From Rhizobium freirei PRF 81 (GTDB lineage Bacteria > Pseudomonadota > Alphaproteobacteria > Rhizobiales > Rhizobiaceae), in the NCBI RefSeq assembly GCF_000359745.1, contig NZ_AQHN01000016.1, positions 55,385 through 119,384 on the forward strand: 64,000 nucleotides of DNA, read 5' to 3'. The notes beneath the pieces are model-generated. The model searched no databases. It was not told the DNA's origin and saw only the letters and a program-made list of their open reading frames with translations. This document shows positions 28,744 through 37,262 of this stretch, one piece after another (positions within the stretch are counted from its first letter, which is position 1; each line of letters begins with the position of its first letter). Position numbers and translations under genes: made by a program.

Positions 28744-29020
28744 CGTGCTCGTCCTTTCGTCCTGCCCTCCGCCTTCCGCATAGCACACTTCTCCCGGTCG
28801 TCCAGCGCCGTCGTGAGCCAGGGACCGCAGCGCGCGCTCCTCTCACCATTCCACTCTCGGCTACATCGAAGTGGTTACCGACAATGATCACCTTCCGAAC
28901 CAACCCGCGTCGTGGTCGCCGGCGCCGACCGGAGGGAAAAGGAGAGGAATGAAAAGTCTCGGAAATCGTGCCGGAAGGAGGTGGTGAACAGGCAGTTTTT
29001 GCGACTGATTTGCATGTGCA

Positions 29021-29034
29021 TTTGCAATTGCAAA
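29021..29034. promoter_or_regulatory. Perfect 14-bp palindrome TTTGCAATTGCAAA
   Basis: An exact dyad in the AT-rich leader of the CDF gene, 12 bp upstream of a second, longer palindrome. No regulator can be named from sequence alone. Confidence 0.35.
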
Positions 29035-29046
29035 AATTCCGACAAA

Positions 29047-29066
29047 TTATTGTTATATAACGGTAA
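29047..29066. promoter_or_regulatory. Palindrome with GTTATATAAC core, metalloregulator-like
   Basis: TTATTGTTATATAACGGTAA is a 20-bp dyad with two mismatched pairs. The core is similar in style to Fur-family (Zur/Mur) boxes of alphaproteobacteria, and the next gene downstream is a metal exporter about 240 bp away. The assignment is tentative. Confidence 0.35.
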
Positions 29067-29306
29067 TTTTGCAGCGTCTTTTCACCGCACAGGTTGACTC
29101 CGTCGAGACGATGCACTACCTGCTGCCACCATCGGGAAACGCTTCGGCAACAGCGCCGAGGCGGTTGCGGGCGTCATGCATGTTCGCTCCATCCTTTATG
29201 AAGCATCTGGCTGATACTCGAGCAATTCAACAGAGCACGCGTCGTTTTGCGATTGTCAAAATTGCAGCACTTGCCGCTCTGCCAATTTCGATTTCAGGGG
29301 GCGAGG

Positions 29307-30245
29307 ATGGCCTCGCGGAAGACTGGATCACCGACGGATAACGGGAACAAGGCCGACATGGAACGTTCTTTTAAAATTGCCTTGGGGAGTTTCGTCGTCA
29401 GCCTTGCGGTTCTGGCGATCAAATACGCAGCCTATTGGGTAACAGGAAGTATCGCCCTGCTATCGGATGCCCTCGAGAGCATCATCAACGTCGTGTCGGC
29501 GGTCGCGGTGATCGTATCCGTGAAGATTGCGTCTCAGCCGCCAGACGAAGAGCATCCCTACGGCCATCACAAGGCCGAATATCTCTCGGCAGTGCTTGTG
29601 GGCTCTCTGATTGTCGCCGCAGCTCTTGCGATCATGAACGAGGCCTATGCGGGCTTCCTGCACCCGAAACCAATCGACGCCGGCTGGACCGGTCTCGCCG
29701 TCAATTCGGTTGCGACGATCATCAATGTAGCATGGGCAGGTTTCCTGATCAGGCAGGGGCGCATCCACCGTTCCGCTTCACTCGTCGCCGACGGCAAGCA
29801 CCTTATGGCGGACGTCGTCACGTCTGTCGGCGTTGTGATCGGTGTCGTTCTGGTCCTCCTGACGGGCATAACGCAACTTGACTCGGCAATTGCAGCACTC
29901 GTGGCGGTCCATGTCCTTTGGAGCGGCTGGGGTGTTCTCAAGGAGAGCGCCAGCAGCCTGTTGGACCAGGCGGCTCCCGCCGAGGAGCTGGCTCAAATCA
30001 GGGAAATCATCTCGCTGAATGCAGAGGATGCCATCGAGGCGCATGCCCTGAGGACGCGGCACGCAGGAAAAGTGACCTTCATCGACTTTCATCTCGTCGT
30101 CTCCGCCGAAATGACTGTCGGACGTTCTCACGACATCTGCGACAAGGTCGAGGAAGCGCTGCGCAACGCGATCTCCGGGGCGATAATCACCATCCATGTC
30201 GAGCCCGAATACAAGGCCAAGCACAAGGGAATCATTGTGGTCTGA
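29307..30245 (+). CDS. Cation diffusion facilitator family metal exporter
   Basis: 312 residues with six predicted membrane segments and a cytoplasmic C-terminal ferredoxin-like domain (VTFIDFHLVV ... GAIITIHVEPE). HPYGHHKAEYLS (83-94) is the conserved cytoplasmic motif. In the transport site, TM5 has the usual His165/Asp169 (ADGKHLMADV), while TM2 reads SDALESIIN, with Glu57 and Asn61 where His/Asp are common. The metal is therefore uncertain (Zn, Fe, Mn or Co). ATG 29307 has GGGGGCGAGG upstream. It stands alone with a long leader. Confidence 0.85.
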   Translation: MASRKTGSPTDNGNKADMERSFKIALGSFVVSLAVLAIKYAAYWVTGSIALLSDALESIINVVSAVAVIVSVKIASQPPDEEHPYGHHKAEYLSAVLVGSLIVAAALAIMNEAYAGFLHPKPIDAGWTGLAVNSVATIINVAWAGFLIRQGRIHRSASLVADGKHLMADVVTSVGVVIGVVLVLLTGITQLDSAIAALVAVHVLWSGWGVLKESASSLLDQAAPAEELAQIREIISLNAEDAIEAHALRTRHAGKVTFIDFHLVVSAEMTVGRSHDICDKVEEALRNAISGAIITIHVEPEYKAKHKGIIVV

Positions 30246-30428
30246 AGCAGGCTCCTCTTCAAGGAATGCTTGCTGCGAGCGGGCTCATCCCGCCGTCCAA
30301 TTCGATATCAAATCCGATTGACGGCCGTTCGCCAGCGTCCTGTTTCGTGACAGGGTGGATCGGCAGGTTGCGCTTGGCTGCGCCGAAGACCGGTCGTCAC
30401 CGAGCGTCCTTCAACACCAGCCGGGCTC

Positions 30429-30531
30429 GAGCATTTCCGTTTTAAACGGAGTCGCGGAAATGCCGTATCTCTTTGTTTTCACGCAATTCCTAACGCAAGA
30501 CCGCTTCGCGCTTCTGCCGGAATTGCTCTAA
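30429..30531 (+). repeat. Diverged RIME-like double-palindrome repeat, copy 2
   Basis: GCATTTCCGTTTTAAACGGA followed by GTCGCGGAAATGC makes the first dyad; then TTGTTTTCACGCAATTCC and GCCGGAATTGCTCTA make the second. Organisation matches the other copies but the sequence has drifted. It lies in the convergent gap between the CDF gene and the ABC transporter. Confidence 0.6.
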
Positions 30532-30555
30532 ATCGCCGGGGCTGAAGCCACCCGT

Positions 30556-31308
30556 TCAAAGCGCGCCGTCTACGATTACCATCGGCCGGCCGCGCGAGCA
30601 GGCTTCGATGCGGGCGTCGATGTGATAGATGTCGCGCAGCATCGACGGCGTGATGACCTCGGTCGTCGGCCCGCTCGATGCCATTTCGCCATTGGCGATG
30701 ACGATGGTATTGGCGCAGTAGCGCAGCGCGTGATTGAGATCATGCAGGGCGATTAGCACGATCATGCCGCTGCGGCTGGCCAAATCCGCGACGAACTCCA
30801 GCACGTCGATCTGCCGGTGCAGGTCGAGCGCCGAGGTCGGTTCGTCCATCAGCAGCACTTCCGGCCGGCGCACCAGCGCCTGGCCGAGCGATACGAGCTG
30901 CCGCTGGCCACCGGAGAGTGCATCGAGCCCGCGAAAGGCCAGGTTTTCGATCCGCAGCGCCTTCAGGATGGAGTCGATCTCGAAAAGCTCCTCGTCCTTT
31001 ACCCGCCATCCGCCGCCCTGTTTTGCCGACAGAAGCAGGGATTCGTAGACAGTGAGCACGGCATTGGCGCCGGTATCCTGCGGCATGTAGCAGATCGACC
31101 GCTCGCCGCGCGTGGCATCGGAAAGCACCACCGTGCCGGGGCCGGAGATCAGGCCGGCTATTCGCTTGAAGAGCGTGGATTTACCAGCCGCATTCGGGCC
31201 GATGATGGCCGTGGTGGTGCCGGGCGCAAGCAGCTCGACAGCGACTTTGGAAAGGACCGTGGTGCGGCCGTAACTGGCACCGAGGCCCCTCAGTTTCAGG
31301 CTCACCAT
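30556..31308 (-). CDS. Iron-complex ABC transporter, ATP-binding protein
   Basis: 250 residues of the FecE/FhuC family: Walker A GPNAAGKST (37-45), signature LSGGQRQLVSLGQAL, Walker B VLLMDEPTSALD, and the switch His in LIALHDLNHALR. It energises uptake of an iron chelate (or haem, cobalamin) with the permease and binding protein encoded just upstream. Its start overlaps the permease end by seven bases, and CAGGAGG precedes ATG 31308. It is the last gene of the three-gene transport operon. Confidence 0.92.
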   Translation of the reverse strand: MVSLKLRGLGASYGRTTVLSKVAVELLAPGTTTAIIGPNAAGKSTLFKRIAGLISGPGTVVLSDATRGERSICYMPQDTGANAVLTVYESLLLSAKQGGGWRVKDEELFEIDSILKALRIENLAFRGLDALSGGQRQLVSLGQALVRRPEVLLMDEPTSALDLHRQIDVLEFVADLASRSGMIVLIALHDLNHALRYCANTIVIANGEMASSGPTTEVITPSMLRDIYHIDARIEACSRGRPMVIVDGAL

Positions 31309-32366
31309 GCCCGCCTCCTGTTGGAAAAGATCAGGACGAAGAAGAACGGAACGCCGACAAGCGCAGTGATCACGCCGATCGGCAAGATGGCGCCGGGGAT
31401 CAGCACCTTGCTGACCACAGAGGTTGCCGACAGGAGTAAAGCACCGCAGAGCACCGCGCCGGGCAGGAAGAAGCGCTGGTCCTCTCCCACCACCATGCGC
31501 GCGACATGCGGACCGACCAATCCGACGAAGCCGATCGTGCCGACGAAAGAGACGGGAATGGCTGCAAGCAGGCTGACGAGGAGCATCGTGTGCAGGCGAA
31601 GGCGCCGTACATCGACGCCCATGCTCGCCGCCTTGTCGTCACCGAGCCTGAGGGCGGTAAGCGCCCAGGCATTTCGCATGAAGAGCGGCAGAGTGACGAT
31701 CAAGATGGTGGCGGTGACGAGGACCTTATTCCAGGTCGCCTTGGTCAGGCTCCCCATGGTCCAGAAAACGACGGCGGCAAGCGCCTGTTCGGAAGCGAGG
31801 TATTCGAGCAGCGACAGGGCCGCATTGAAAGTGAAAACCAGCGCAATGCCAAGCAGCACGATGGTTTCCACCGTCACACCACGCAGCGCCGACGCAAAAT
31901 GGATGAACAGGGCGGCCACCATCGCCATCAAGAAGGCATTGACCGGCACCATATATTGCACCGCGCCCGGAAAGAGCGCGACGCCGCCGACGAGCCCCAA
32001 CGCCGCACCGAAACTTGCTGCGGCCGATATGCCGAGCGTGAAGGGGCTGGCGAGCGGGTTCGACAGGATCGTCTGCATCTGCGCGCCGGCAACCGAAAGC
32101 GATGCTCCGACCGTCACCGCCATCAGCGCGATCGGCATACGGATCTCCCAGATGACGACGCGAAGCTGGTCGCCCGCCGCCTCTGGCGAAAACAGCGTGG
32201 AGAGCACTTCGGAAAGGCGATAATTCGCCGGTCCCAGCGCCATGTCTGCCGCAACGCTGCCGGCTAGCGCCACCGCCAGCGCTGAAAGGATAAGGATGCG
32301 CCGGAAGGCAAGGGCGCGATATTGCTCGCGCCCCGTAGCCCCGGTTTCGATCAGCGAAGCGGCCAT
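31302..32366 (-). CDS. Iron-complex ABC transporter, FecCD-family permease
   Basis: 354 residues with about nine to ten hydrophobic segments. Family landmarks include LRLPRxL-like IRMPIALMAVTVGASLSVAG, QTILSNPLASPFTLGISAAA and the coupling region GFVGLVGPHVARMVVGEDQR. It forms the inner-membrane channel. It is placed three bases after the binding protein and overlaps the ATPase gene. Confidence 0.93.
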   Translation of the reverse strand: MAASLIETGATGREQYRALAFRRILILSALAVALAGSVAADMALGPANYRLSEVLSTLFSPEAAGDQLRVVIWEIRMPIALMAVTVGASLSVAGAQMQTILSNPLASPFTLGISAAASFGAALGLVGGVALFPGAVQYMVPVNAFLMAMVAALFIHFASALRGVTVETIVLLGIALVFTFNAALSLLEYLASEQALAAVVFWTMGSLTKATWNKVLVTATILIVTLPLFMRNAWALTALRLGDDKAASMGVDVRRLRLHTMLLVSLLAAIPVSFVGTIGFVGLVGPHVARMVVGEDQRFFLPGAVLCGALLLSATSVVSKVLIPGAILPIGVITALVGVPFFFVLIFSNRRRAW

Positions 32367-32369
32367 AGC

Positions 32370-33500
32370 CTATTCACCCTTCAGCGAGACGAAATATCCC
32401 GGCTTGTAATCGAGCGGCAGGAAGCGGGCGTAGAGCGCCCTGAAGGTGGCATCCGGATCGAGATCGGCGAACAGATCCGGATGTAGCCACTTGGCGATCT
32501 GCTGGATGGCAACGAATTGGTACGGGCTGTTGTAAAACTGGTGCCAGATGCCGTGCACATCGCCGTTTCTGACCGCCTTGACGCCCGTGAAGGCGGGCCG
32601 CTTCGTCAGCTTGTCGAGCTTGCGGTGGGCTTCCGCAAGATCGGCGCCATAACCGACGCCGACCCAGTCGCCGCCAGGCACATAGGCTTCCCACATGCCG
32701 CCGGTGACGATGACCTGGTCGGGATTGGACGCGATGATCTGCTCCGGATTCACCGTGCCGAAGGTGCCGGGGATGATCTTCCTGGCCATGTTGATGCCGC
32801 CGGCAAGCTCGACCATCTTCCCGAAATTCTCGTTTCCGAAGGACATGCAGCAATCGTCCGAATAGCCCCCTGCGCGCTCGACGAAGACGACAGGCTTTTT
32901 CGGATTCGCCTTTTCGAGAACGTCGGTTACCTGCTTGATGGCGTCGGAGCGGAACGTGATGAAATCTTCCGCCACCTGTTCCTTGCCCATCAGCTTGCCC
33001 ATGAGGCGCATGCTCGGCTCGGTGTTCTCCATGGGCCTTTCGCGGAAATCGACATAGACCAGCGGGATGCCGGCCTTGGCGAGCTTTTCGATATAGCCGG
33101 CCTCTTCCGTCGCCGTCTTGGCGTCGATGTTCATCAAGATGACGTCCGGCTTCAGCGAAACCGCCTGCTCGATATCGAACGTACCGTCCTTCATCCCGCC
33201 GAAGGTCGGCAGTTTCGCGATACCAGGATATTTCGCGAGATAGGCGGCGTAAGATTCCGGGTCGGCCTTCGCCAGGTCGTCGCGCCAGCCGACGACGTGT
33301 TGGAACGGGTTTTCCTTGTCGAGTGCGGCGAGGAAGTAGATCTGACGCCCTTCGCCGAGGATGACGTGCTTGACCGGCACGTTCACTTCGACGTCACGGC
33401 CAGTCACGTCCTTCACGGTGACGGGATCGGCCATTGCCGGAAGCACGGTGGATGCGAGAACGCCAAAGGCGAACATCGCCGATCGGCCGGGAAAGCGCAT
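32370..33500 (-). CDS. Periplasmic binding protein of an iron-complex ABC transporter
   Basis: 376 residues. The signal peptide covers about 1-24 (ending PAMA). A Peripla_BP_2 (TroA-like) fold follows: VKDVTGRDVEVNVPVKHVIL, SLKPDVILMNIDAKTA, VNPEQIIASNPDQVIVTGG. A Cys-Cys pair occurs in SDDCCMSFG, unusual for the class. The ligand (siderophore, haem or other chelate) cannot be told from sequence. It is the first gene of the minus-strand operon and shares a 104-bp divergent promoter region with a methyltransferase gene. Confidence 0.9.
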   Translation of the reverse strand: MRFPGRSAMFAFGVLASTVLPAMADPVTVKDVTGRDVEVNVPVKHVILGEGRQIYFLAALDKENPFQHVVGWRDDLAKADPESYAAYLAKYPGIAKLPTFGGMKDGTFDIEQAVSLKPDVILMNIDAKTATEEAGYIEKLAKAGIPLVYVDFRERPMENTEPSMRLMGKLMGKEQVAEDFITFRSDAIKQVTDVLEKANPKKPVVFVERAGGYSDDCCMSFGNENFGKMVELAGGINMARKIIPGTFGTVNPEQIIASNPDQVIVTGGMWEAYVPGGDWVGVGYGADLAEAHRKLDKLTKRPAFTGVKAVRNGDVHGIWHQFYNSPYQFVAIQQIAKWLHPDLFADLDPDATFRALYARFLPLDYKPGYFVSLKGE

Positions 33501-33567
33501 GGATGAATCTCCAGTGGAAACTCCCTGCGACTTATTATTTCATGACTTCCATCGTCAAGTTTTATCT

Positions 33568-33584
33568 TTTAGAAGCGTTCGAAG
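33568..33584. promoter_or_regulatory. Irr-type iron control element (ICE-like box)
   Basis: TTTAGAAGCGTTCGAAG matches the rhizobial Irr box TTTAGAA-N3-TTCTAAA at 12 of 14 defined positions. It lies between the divergent binding-protein gene and the methyltransferase gene, where it could control either or both by iron. Confidence 0.55.
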
Positions 33585-33604
33585 CTGAAAATGAGGAACG
33601 GGAC

Positions 33605-34411
33605 ATGCAGACCGCCGGCGCCAATTTCAACCTGCGCGAGGAAATCAAGGCCTATTGGTCCGCCCGCGCCGAAACGTTCGACCTGTCGCCGGGCCACGAA
33701 ATCTTCTCCGAGGACGAACGAGCCGCCTGGCACGACCTGATCAGGAAACACCTCGGACCTGGCAACGGCCGCAAGGCGCTCGACCTCGCAAGCGGAACAG
33801 GCGTGATTTCGCACCTGATGGACGACCTCGGTTACCACGTGACGGGTATCGACTGGTCGGAAGCCATGCTGGAACGGGCACGCGCCAAGGCAGCTTCCCG
33901 CGGACGCATCATGCGCTTTCATCTCGGCGATGCGGAAAACATGCTCGAGGCGGATAGCGCCTACGATGTGGTCGTGACGCGGCACCTTGTCTGGACGCTG
34001 GTCGATCCGCAAGCATGCTTTCGCGAATGGCTGCGCGTCCTGAAGCCGGGTGGCAAACTGCTGATCATCGATGGCGATTTCGTCAACGCGAGTTTCGCCG
34101 AACGCTTGGTGAAACGGGCGGCCACGTTTCTCGAAAGATATAATCTCGTCAAAGCAGGGGCACCTCATGCGCCCTCGGCGATGGCCGGCATACATGAGAG
34201 CATCCTCTCGCGCGTTTATTTCTCGCGGGGCGCCCGGGCCGATGCCATTGCACGCCTGCTTGAGCGGACCGGCTTTTCCCCAGTGACGATCGACACCGAC
34301 CTGCGACGCATCCATAAGGCGCAAGCGGCAAATTTTGGCTTCCTCAAAGCCGTCGCGCGCGGCCTCCAGCACCGCTACGCCATCGTCGCTGAAAAGCGGC
34401 GTGATCCATAG
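33605..34411 (+). CDS. SAM-dependent class I methyltransferase linked to iron uptake
   Basis: 268 residues. Motif I is ALDLASGTGVISHLMDDLG with motif II/acidic loop in GIDWSEAMLERARAKA, then DVVVTRHLVWTLVDP and LKPGGKLLIIDGD. ATG 33605 follows GAGGAACGG; the longer frame reaching back to 33434 runs into the divergent gene. The substrate is unknown. Being divergent from the chelate transporter with an Irr-like box between them suggests a role in iron-chelate metabolism or release, but this is inference from context only. Confidence 0.82.
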   Translation: MQTAGANFNLREEIKAYWSARAETFDLSPGHEIFSEDERAAWHDLIRKHLGPGNGRKALDLASGTGVISHLMDDLGYHVTGIDWSEAMLERARAKAASRGRIMRFHLGDAENMLEADSAYDVVVTRHLVWTLVDPQACFREWLRVLKPGGKLLIIDGDFVNASFAERLVKRAATFLERYNLVKAGAPHAPSAMAGIHESILSRVYFSRGARADAIARLLERTGFSPVTIDTDLRRIHKAQAANFGFLKAVARGLQHRYAIVAEKRRDP

Positions 34412-34599
34412 AAATTCCCTTGATCACCCCGGCGGTCGCGTCATCTATCACCTCATCGACCCCAGATAGCAGCGTACGTCGAGCGGGATCACTCCCTGCA
34501 AACACCGAGGCTGAGCGGCGCTCACACCAGAATGTCCACGAGCCTGCGCGCTCCGAGTGCGAGCGTCTAACCTCAAGGCGCTGGAATTGCTGCCGATCA

Positions 34600-34980
34600 G
34601 TTCTCCCTGACATGATTGCCCAGGGTGGCGGAGTTATCCTCAGCATCGCCTCGACGCATGCCTTCGCCTATCCGCTCGCCAAGAACGCCCTCCTTGGCAT
34701 GACCAAGTCACTGGGGATCGAACATGCGGCAAAGAATGTGCGCGTGAACGCTCTGGCGCCCGGCTATCGGGAGAGCCAGAAGGTCGTCTACTATTGGAAC
34801 GGCTTTCCCGATCCGGAGAAAACAAAGACGGAGACCATGAAGCTGCATCCGGGCGGGCGCATTGCCGCGCCACGGGAGACTGCACTTGCCGCAGTCTTCA
34901 TGATCTCGGATGAGTGCCTCTTCATGAATGCCACCTGCCTGACGGTCGATGGGAGCCTGAGCGTGCTGCAGCATCAGTGA
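34600..34980 (+). pseudogene. Truncated short-chain dehydrogenase remnant
   Basis: The frame reads VLPDMIAQGGGVILSIASTH, then AFAYPLAKNALLGMTKSLGI, NVRVNALAPGY, and ends in ATCLTVDGSLSV, which is the C-terminal half of an SDR. The N-terminal Rossmann cofactor motif is absent: upstream codons (34420-34597) show no similarity. The segment between the catalytic Ser block and the YxxxK block is about ten residues shorter than in intact relatives. Loss of the cofactor site makes it a relic. It lies between the methyltransferase and cueO. Confidence 0.75.
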
Positions 34981-35182
34981 CTTTTTGAACGAGGGCGGCG
35001 CGCTTCGCTGCGTCGCCGAGGACGCGACGCTTAGGACAACGAATATGGCGGCAGCGAAGCGGCACGTCAAAACGTCGTGAGACTTTCAAGCCTGCAAACG
35101 TTGCCGTGAGGCACCATCGCGAGCAGATAGAGAGCCCTCATCATGCGATGGTGCCATCGCCCTTTGTCACACGGTATCGAGG

Positions 35183-36721
35183 CTAGGCTCGAACGTCGAG
35201 CACGCCCATCATGCCGAGCTCCTCGTGCTCAAGGATGTGGCAATGATACATACGGAGGCCGGGCAGATCCTGGCGCAGCAGGAATCGGACTGTTTCGCCG
35301 GCTGTAACGTTCACGGTGTCCTTCCAGGCCCGGTAGGCGGGTTTGGTAACCATGCCATCTTTCTCATGCTCGACAACCTGAAACTGCGTGCCGTGCACAT
35401 GGAATGGATGGTCCATGTCGGCCTGGTTGGCGATTTCCCACAGTTCGACCTGCCCCACTTTCGAGACTTCGTCCACGCGTTCCATGTCGAAGCTGGCGCC
35501 GTTGATCAGGAATTTCATCCCCATATCGGAAGACATTGACATGCCGTTATGGGCCATATTGCCATGATTCATACCGCCCATGCTTTCCGTCAGCACGAAG
35601 CGACGTGTGATCGTTGGCTCGCCAAGTGGCGCAATAGAGCGCAGCTTTGCGGGCAACGGCGAAACGCGGGGCGCTGTCTCCGTTGAAACATTGGCGGTTA
35701 GAAGCGTCATGGCGGCTTCGTCCGGCTTGCCAGGTCCCATCCATCCACGCTCATAGTCGAGCGTTATCAGCTTCGCCGCCCCCGGCTGATCGAAGGAGAC
35801 GATGAGTTCGACGCGCTCGGCGGGCGTCAGCAACAGCTCCTCGGCGGCAACCGGAACCTCGATCAGCCCGCCGTCCGTGCCGATCACGGTCATGCTTGCA
35901 TTCTCGAACTTGAGGCGCAGAAAGCGTGCGTTCGTCGCATTGAAGAGCCGCAGACGGCGCTTCTCGCCGCGCGCCATGGTCATGACAGGATTCTTTTGGC
36001 CATTGACGAGCACATAGTCGCCAACCCGTCCATTCATCAGATCCATCATCGAACTGTCCGGCATTGTTCCGTCCGCAGCAAGCCTCAAGTCCGTGAACAT
36101 CAGGACCGTGTCGCCATATTCCGCCGGGATCGGATCTTCCTTTGGCTTAACCAGGAAGATGCCGGCCAAGCCGCGATAGACCTGCTTGGCGGTCAAGCCA
36201 TGCGGATGGGGGTGGAACCAGTAGGAGGCGCTGCTGCCTTCCGGCAGATCGAATGCGTATACCCGCTCACGATCAGAGGCCACCGGGTCGGCCGGATTGC
36301 CATCCTGGTCGGCCGGAACCGGCATGCCATGCCAATGGACCGTTGTCGGCTCGTTCGGAATCTCGTTCCTGAACGCAATCTCGATCCTGTCGCCCTCGCG
36401 TGCTTCGATCACCGGATTGGCGCCGTTATAGGCAAGCACCGGCGTATCGAGCCCGTCTGCGAACCGTACCGTACTTTGTCCGGCGGTCAGCTTTGCCTTG
36501 AACGTCCCCGCGACATCGGACTGATTCTCCAGGCGCGGCAGATCCCGTAGCGGCAGTCCCTCAGGTAGAATGGGCTTGCCCCCGGCCTGCGGCATGTTGC
36601 GATTGCCATGGCCGCTCATCGCGCCCATGTCGTGGCCGCTCATGTCATGTTTCATTTTGGCCGCAGTGGGCCCGGCAATTGCCAGGCCTGCAAGGCTTGC
36701 TAGAAAAGTCCGCCGGTGCAT
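35183..36721 (-). CDS. cueO: Multicopper oxidase, CueO-type
   Basis: 512 residues from MHRRTFLASLAGLAIAG, a Tat-type leader. Copper motifs are complete: TTVHWHGMPVPADQDG, YWFHPHPHGLTAKQ, HPFHVHGTQFQ and the C-terminal MYHCHILEHEELGM with the type-1 Cys. Met-rich segments flank the N-terminus (MKHDMSGHDMGAMSGHG) and precede the C-terminal domain (GGMNHGNMAHNGMSMSSDMG), as in CueO. It oxidises Cu(I) in the periplasm. ATG 36721 follows AAGAGGA; the in-frame extension to 36835 has no leader. It follows copZ on the same strand by 185 bp, presumably sharing the CueR-type promoter. Confidence 0.93.
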   Translation of the reverse strand: MHRRTFLASLAGLAIAGPTAAKMKHDMSGHDMGAMSGHGNRNMPQAGGKPILPEGLPLRDLPRLENQSDVAGTFKAKLTAGQSTVRFADGLDTPVLAYNGANPVIEAREGDRIEIAFRNEIPNEPTTVHWHGMPVPADQDGNPADPVASDRERVYAFDLPEGSSASYWFHPHPHGLTAKQVYRGLAGIFLVKPKEDPIPAEYGDTVLMFTDLRLAADGTMPDSSMMDLMNGRVGDYVLVNGQKNPVMTMARGEKRRLRLFNATNARFLRLKFENASMTVIGTDGGLIEVPVAAEELLLTPAERVELIVSFDQPGAAKLITLDYERGWMGPGKPDEAAMTLLTANVSTETAPRVSPLPAKLRSIAPLGEPTITRRFVLTESMGGMNHGNMAHNGMSMSSDMGMKFLINGASFDMERVDEVSKVGQVELWEIANQADMDHPFHVHGTQFQVVEHEKDGMVTKPAYRAWKDTVNVTAGETVRFLLRQDLPGLRMYHCHILEHEELGMMGVLDVRA

Positions 36722-36906
36722 CGATAGTTTCCTCTTGCTGACGACGAGATTGCTCGAGTCCGTCTTGAATTTCGCGCTCCCGCAGACGCGGCCCCGATGA
36801 GCCGGCCTCCGGATCTCACTTGCCGTGCCCGGCAAGCCATTTCTTCATCGTGCCGATCACGCGGCAATGAAGATCGGCGTGAGCTTGTTCATAAGCTCGC
36901 TCCCGA

Positions 36907-37101
36907 TCAGCTCGTCGTCGCTGGGTAGCCGGCTTGTTCGAGAACCCGCAAGAGAGTGTCCTCTCCCACAGACGTCACGACCTTGACCGCACGCGCGTCG
37001 GGATTGGCCTCGACCTTGGCGTTGGGATCGACTGACTGGATCGCCTTGGTGACGGACCTGGCGCAGCCGCCGCAGGTCATGCCTTCGATTTTGAGTTCCA
37101 T
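36907..37101 (-). CDS. copZ: Copper chaperone (HMA domain) CopZ
   Basis: 64 residues, MELKIEGMTCGGCARSVTKA onward: a single heavy-metal-associated domain with the Cu-binding GMTCGGC motif and the AGYPATTS end. It carries Cu(I) to the copper ATPase in the cytoplasm. ATG 37101 has AAGGAGA upstream; the longer frame to 37176 would run through the operator. It is divergent from copA with mirror-image CueR-type sites between them. Confidence 0.93.
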   Translation of the reverse strand: MELKIEGMTCGGCARSVTKAIQSVDPNAKVEANPDARAVKVVTSVGEDTLLRVLEQAGYPATTS

Positions 37102-37142
37102 GAAAAATCTCCTTGTGTTTGATCTCACGCCGCTCAAGGTGG

Positions 37143-37166
37143 GGCTTCCAGCGATGGGAAGGTCAA
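37143..37166 (-). promoter_or_regulatory. CueR-type copper operator/promoter reading towards copZ
   Basis: On the minus strand the element starts TTGACCTTCCCATCGCTGGA, a MerR-family dyad (CCTTCC-N5-6-GGAAGg) overlapping a -35 TTGACC, as in CueR-controlled promoters. It is an exact reverse complement of 37192-37215 over 24 bp. No cueR gene is in the window. Confidence 0.8.
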
Positions 37167-37191
37167 GTGACATCAAATAAAAAAATCGCTA

Positions 37192-37215
37192 TTGACCTTC
37201 CCATCGCTGGAAGCC
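37192..37215 (+). promoter_or_regulatory. CueR-type copper operator/promoter reading towards copA
   Basis: TTGACC at 37192-37197 is the -35 and the CCTTCCCATCGCTGGAAG dyad fills the long spacer expected for MerR-type activation. It stands 47 bp before the copA start and is separated from its mirror copy by 25 bp. Confidence 0.8.
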
Positions 37216-37262
37216 TGATCCTCCGCTCGAACTTGAATTTTGGAACGAAAAAGGAGGCGGCT

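Larger units (their letters stand above)
28744..29306. other. Long leader region ahead of the CDF exporter
   Basis: About 560 bp between paaX and the CDF gene. The part at 29000-29075 is strongly AT-rich and carries two palindromes listed separately. A plus-strand frame at 29069-29341 overlaps the CDF start and has no support. No RNA gene was recognised. Confidence 0.45.

Noticed and set aside
29069..29341. A 90-codon plus-strand frame overlapping the CDF start
   Set aside because: No ribosome site or domain; it overlaps a well-supported start in another frame.
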